A DNA stretch of 34,836 nucleotides from Acidimicrobiaceae bacterium (lineage in GTDB: Bacteria; Actinomycetota; Acidimicrobiia; Acidimicrobiales; RAAP-2), in assembly GCA_003141815.1 (NCBI GenBank), contig PLNQ01000064.1:1-34836 (forward strand), in the 5' to 3' direction. The notes beneath the pieces are model-generated. The model saw nothing but the letters and a program-made list of their open reading frames with translations. It had not been told where the DNA came from and did no database searches. The first letter of the stretch is position 1, and each line of letters opens with the position of its first letter. The position numbers were made by a program, and so were the translations under genes. Below are positions 33,696 through 34,836 of this stretch, piece by piece.

Positions 33696-34459
33696 GCGAG
33701 CGTGGCGATTCCGCCATCGACGGGCAGCACCGCGCCGGTGATGTAACTCGCGGCCGGTGACGCAAGAAAGATTGCTGCGCCTGCCATGTCCGAGGGTTGA
33801 CCGATTCGCTTCATCGGGGCACTTTCGGCAATCGCGTCGCCGAACGACTCAAGCGTGGCGTGCATCATCTTCGACTCGAAGGGGCCGGGTGCAATGGCGT
33901 TGACGGTGATCGACGGCGCGAGATACTTGGCCAAGTGTCGCGTCAATTGATGCACCGCAGCCTTGGAAGCGGAGTAGGCGTAGGTCTCCATTGACGGTAC
34001 GTGCAGCCCATCGATCGAACCGATGTTGATGACGCGAGAGGGATCGGTATTCGTCGCGCCAGCCTCGAGCAGCGGGCGCAAGAACTTCGTGAGGTGAAAG
34101 ACGCCTTTGACGTTGAGCGCAAGAACTCTCTCGAAGGCAGTCTCGTCGTACGCCGCCATTGGCGCTCCCCAGGTCGCGCCCGCGTTGTTCACCAACACGT
34201 CGAGGTGCGTTTCGCGCGCCGCGATCTCGTCTGCGAGACGTCGACACTCATCTTCACTCGAGAGGTCGGCCGGCAGGGAAGTACACGAGCCGTCTTTTGA
34301 GAGCTCCTTGGCAAACGCGTCGCCGACGTCCGCCTTACGCGACGAGATGTACACCTTGGCGCCCGCGTCGACGAAGCCTCGCGCGATCATCTCGCCGATT
34401 CCCCTCGTACCGCCAGTGACGAGTACGACCTTGCCCGAGACGTCAAAGAGTGCGTTCAT
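33692..34459 (-). CDS. Short-chain dehydrogenase/reductase (SDR)
   Basis: A 255-residue classical SDR. The NAD(P)-binding motif TGGTRGIG is at residues 15-22 and NNAG at 91-94. The catalytic Ser148 and Tyr162-x3-Lys166 (YSASK) are present, and the C terminus ITGAVLPVDGG is typical. An Arg in SSRK after the second strand (residues 39-42) suggests NADPH preference. It resembles RhlG/FabG-like reductases; the substrate cannot be read. The ATG has a TACACT box 7 bases upstream and no Shine-Dalgarno. It lies 15 bases downstream of a disrupted small frame. Confidence 0.92.
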   Translation of the reverse strand: MNALFDVSGKVVLVTGGTRGIGEMIARGFVDAGAKVYISSRKADVGDAFAKELSKDGSCTSLPADLSSEDECRRLADEIAARETHLDVLVNNAGATWGAPMAAYDETAFERVLALNVKGVFHLTKFLRPLLEAGATNTDPSRVINIGSIDGLHVPSMETYAYSASKAAVHQLTRHLAKYLAPSITVNAIAPGPFESKMMHATLESFGDAIAESAPMKRIGQPSDMAGAAIFLASPAASYITGAVLPVDGGIATLA

Positions 34460-34466
34460 GGGCCGA

Positions 34467-34472
34467 AGTGTA
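34467..34472 (-). promoter_or_regulatory. -10 box of the SDR gene (leaderless type)
   Basis: TACACT on the minus strand is 7 bases before the SDR ATG, predicting a start at or beside the initiation codon. Confidence 0.4.
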
Positions 34473-34474
34473 GG

Positions 34475-34648
34475 TCAGTCGGTTTCGCCCACGAGGAACG
34501 CGGCACGGGGCCGTGGGAGATCGGGATGGCGTTCGCGAGCCGTCACGAGCGCCTCGTCAACGTCGAAGGCCGTCACGATCTCTTGTGTGACGTCGCGAAA
34601 GGGGTTGCCCCAGATGACCCGGAAACGATGGGACCCCGGGGGCCACGG
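34475..34648 (-). pseudogene. Small protein frame lacking a start codon, probable one-base frame lesion
   Basis: The minus strand is open from just after the TAG of the upstream gene to a TGA at 34475. It encodes a protein-like sequence with RFRVIWGNPFRDVTQEIV, then an acidic helix, then RHPDLPRPRAAFLVGE. No ATG, GTG or TTG occurs before an internal GTG at 34576, which would leave only 33 residues. A GTG two bases after the upstream TAG (34646-34644) is out of frame by one. Removing a single base from the five-G run at 34638-34642 (plus strand) would bring that GTG into frame and give a 56-residue protein starting MAPGSHRFRV. It is either a sequencing error in a homopolymer or a true disruption. 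The family is not recognised. Confidence 0.4.
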
Positions 34649-34836
34649 CTAGTTCGTTACGCGGAGTCGCGTGATAGAGACGGAGGTGACGTCCGACTTG
34701 TTGTCAGGAGCGAACTGAGCTCGCACGGTCCAGACCCCGTTGGCCGTGAAGTTAAAGGTGCACTCCACTTGACTCTTCTGCACGGGCTGAAAGGAACAGA
34801 TGAGATTCGAAGCGCCGGAGTTATCAGGCGAGATTG
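34649..34836 (-). CDS. C-terminal end of a beta-rich (Ig-like) protein, cut by the window edge
   Basis: An open minus-strand frame enters from the right edge and stops at TAG (34651-34649), giving 61 C-terminal residues. The alternating polar and hydrophobic pattern (SQVECTFNFTANGVWTVRAQF, then VTSVSITRLRVTN) suggests beta strands of an Ig-like or fibronectin-like sandwich, as in secreted or surface proteins. Two Cys residues (positions 13 and 25 of the visible part) could form a disulfide, which favours an extracellular location. The bulk of the gene lies outside, so no function is assigned. The complementary strand shows only a shadow frame. Confidence 0.6.
   Translation of the reverse strand, partial: ISPDNSGASNLICSFQPVQKSQVECTFNFTANGVWTVRAQFAPDNKSDVTSVSITRLRVTN

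Noticed and set aside
34475..34836. Programmed stop-codon read-through at TAG 34649-34651
   Set aside because: The frame is open on both sides of the TAG, but a single-base homopolymer lesion with a nearby GTG explains it better, and no recoding signal is seen.
1..34836. CRISPR arrays, insertion sequences, prophage or integration sites
   Set aside because: No regularly spaced repeats, transposase, integrase or att-like duplication of the tRNA end was seen. The 'holin-like' gene belongs to a cellular family and has no phage genes beside it.

Overview
The window looks like ordinary chromosome from a high-GC Gram-positive bacterium (Actinomycetota). It carries a complete Pup-proteasome operon, a fused F420 enzyme (FbiC), a DUF4193-type protein, and a Tat/HelY block next to the proteasome as in mycobacteria. 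The absence of pafBC and the general gene content suggest an early-branching actinobacterium such as a member of Acidimicrobiia; that placement is inference. I see no insertion sequence, phage module, CRISPR array, rRNA or plasmid gene. Genes are densely packed and no gap exceeds about 100 bases.

Layout. Bases 1-1570 (minus strand): thiO, thiS, a 51-residue small gene, then tRNA-Pro(GGG). Bases 1570-7510 (plus): gltB-gltD, glutamate synthase. Bases 7565-9378 (plus): an AlkK/FadD-type acyl-CoA ligase and a coupled small coiled-coil protein. Bases 9375-15805 (minus): transketolase, transaldolase, the FO synthase fbiC and a LOG-family protein. Bases 15866-17759 (plus): a hotdog thioesterase, three small membrane/basic proteins in overlapping frames, and the tRNA m1A58 methyltransferase. 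A small minus-strand ferredoxin (17756-17992) follows. Bases 18093-24995 (plus): arc, dop, pup, prcB, prcA, pafA and the signal peptidase lepB. Bases 25028-29919 (plus): a TatA/B-type gene, tatC, a HelY-like helicase and a double ThyX-like protein. Bases 30010-34836: an extremely acidic DUF4193-like zinc-ribbon protein, a GNAT enzyme, a convergent Arg-rich protein, an HtrA protease, an SDR enzyme, a small frame-disrupted gene, and the C-terminal end of a beta-rich protein cut by the window edge.

The central 7 kb works as one protein-turnover machine. PafA attaches Pup to target lysines, ARC recognises Pup and unfolds the target, PrcBA degrades it, and Dop removes Pup. Pup here already ends in Gly-Gly-Glu, so Dop is not needed to deamidate it. 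Next to this lies protein export (TatA/B, TatC, LepB) and, further along, an envelope HtrA protease.

The most striking pattern not explained by the gene list is in the promoters. At least nine first-in-transcript genes have a TANNNT box exactly 6 or 7 bases before the start codon, which puts the predicted transcript start on or next to the start codon. This indicates widespread leaderless transcription. A second set of genes has conventional Shine-Dalgarno leaders. Other notable items are the tandem ThyX-like protein with an altered signature, several genes of about 50-60 codons, operator-like inverted repeats in divergent promoters, and a one-base frame lesion in a homopolymer near the right end.
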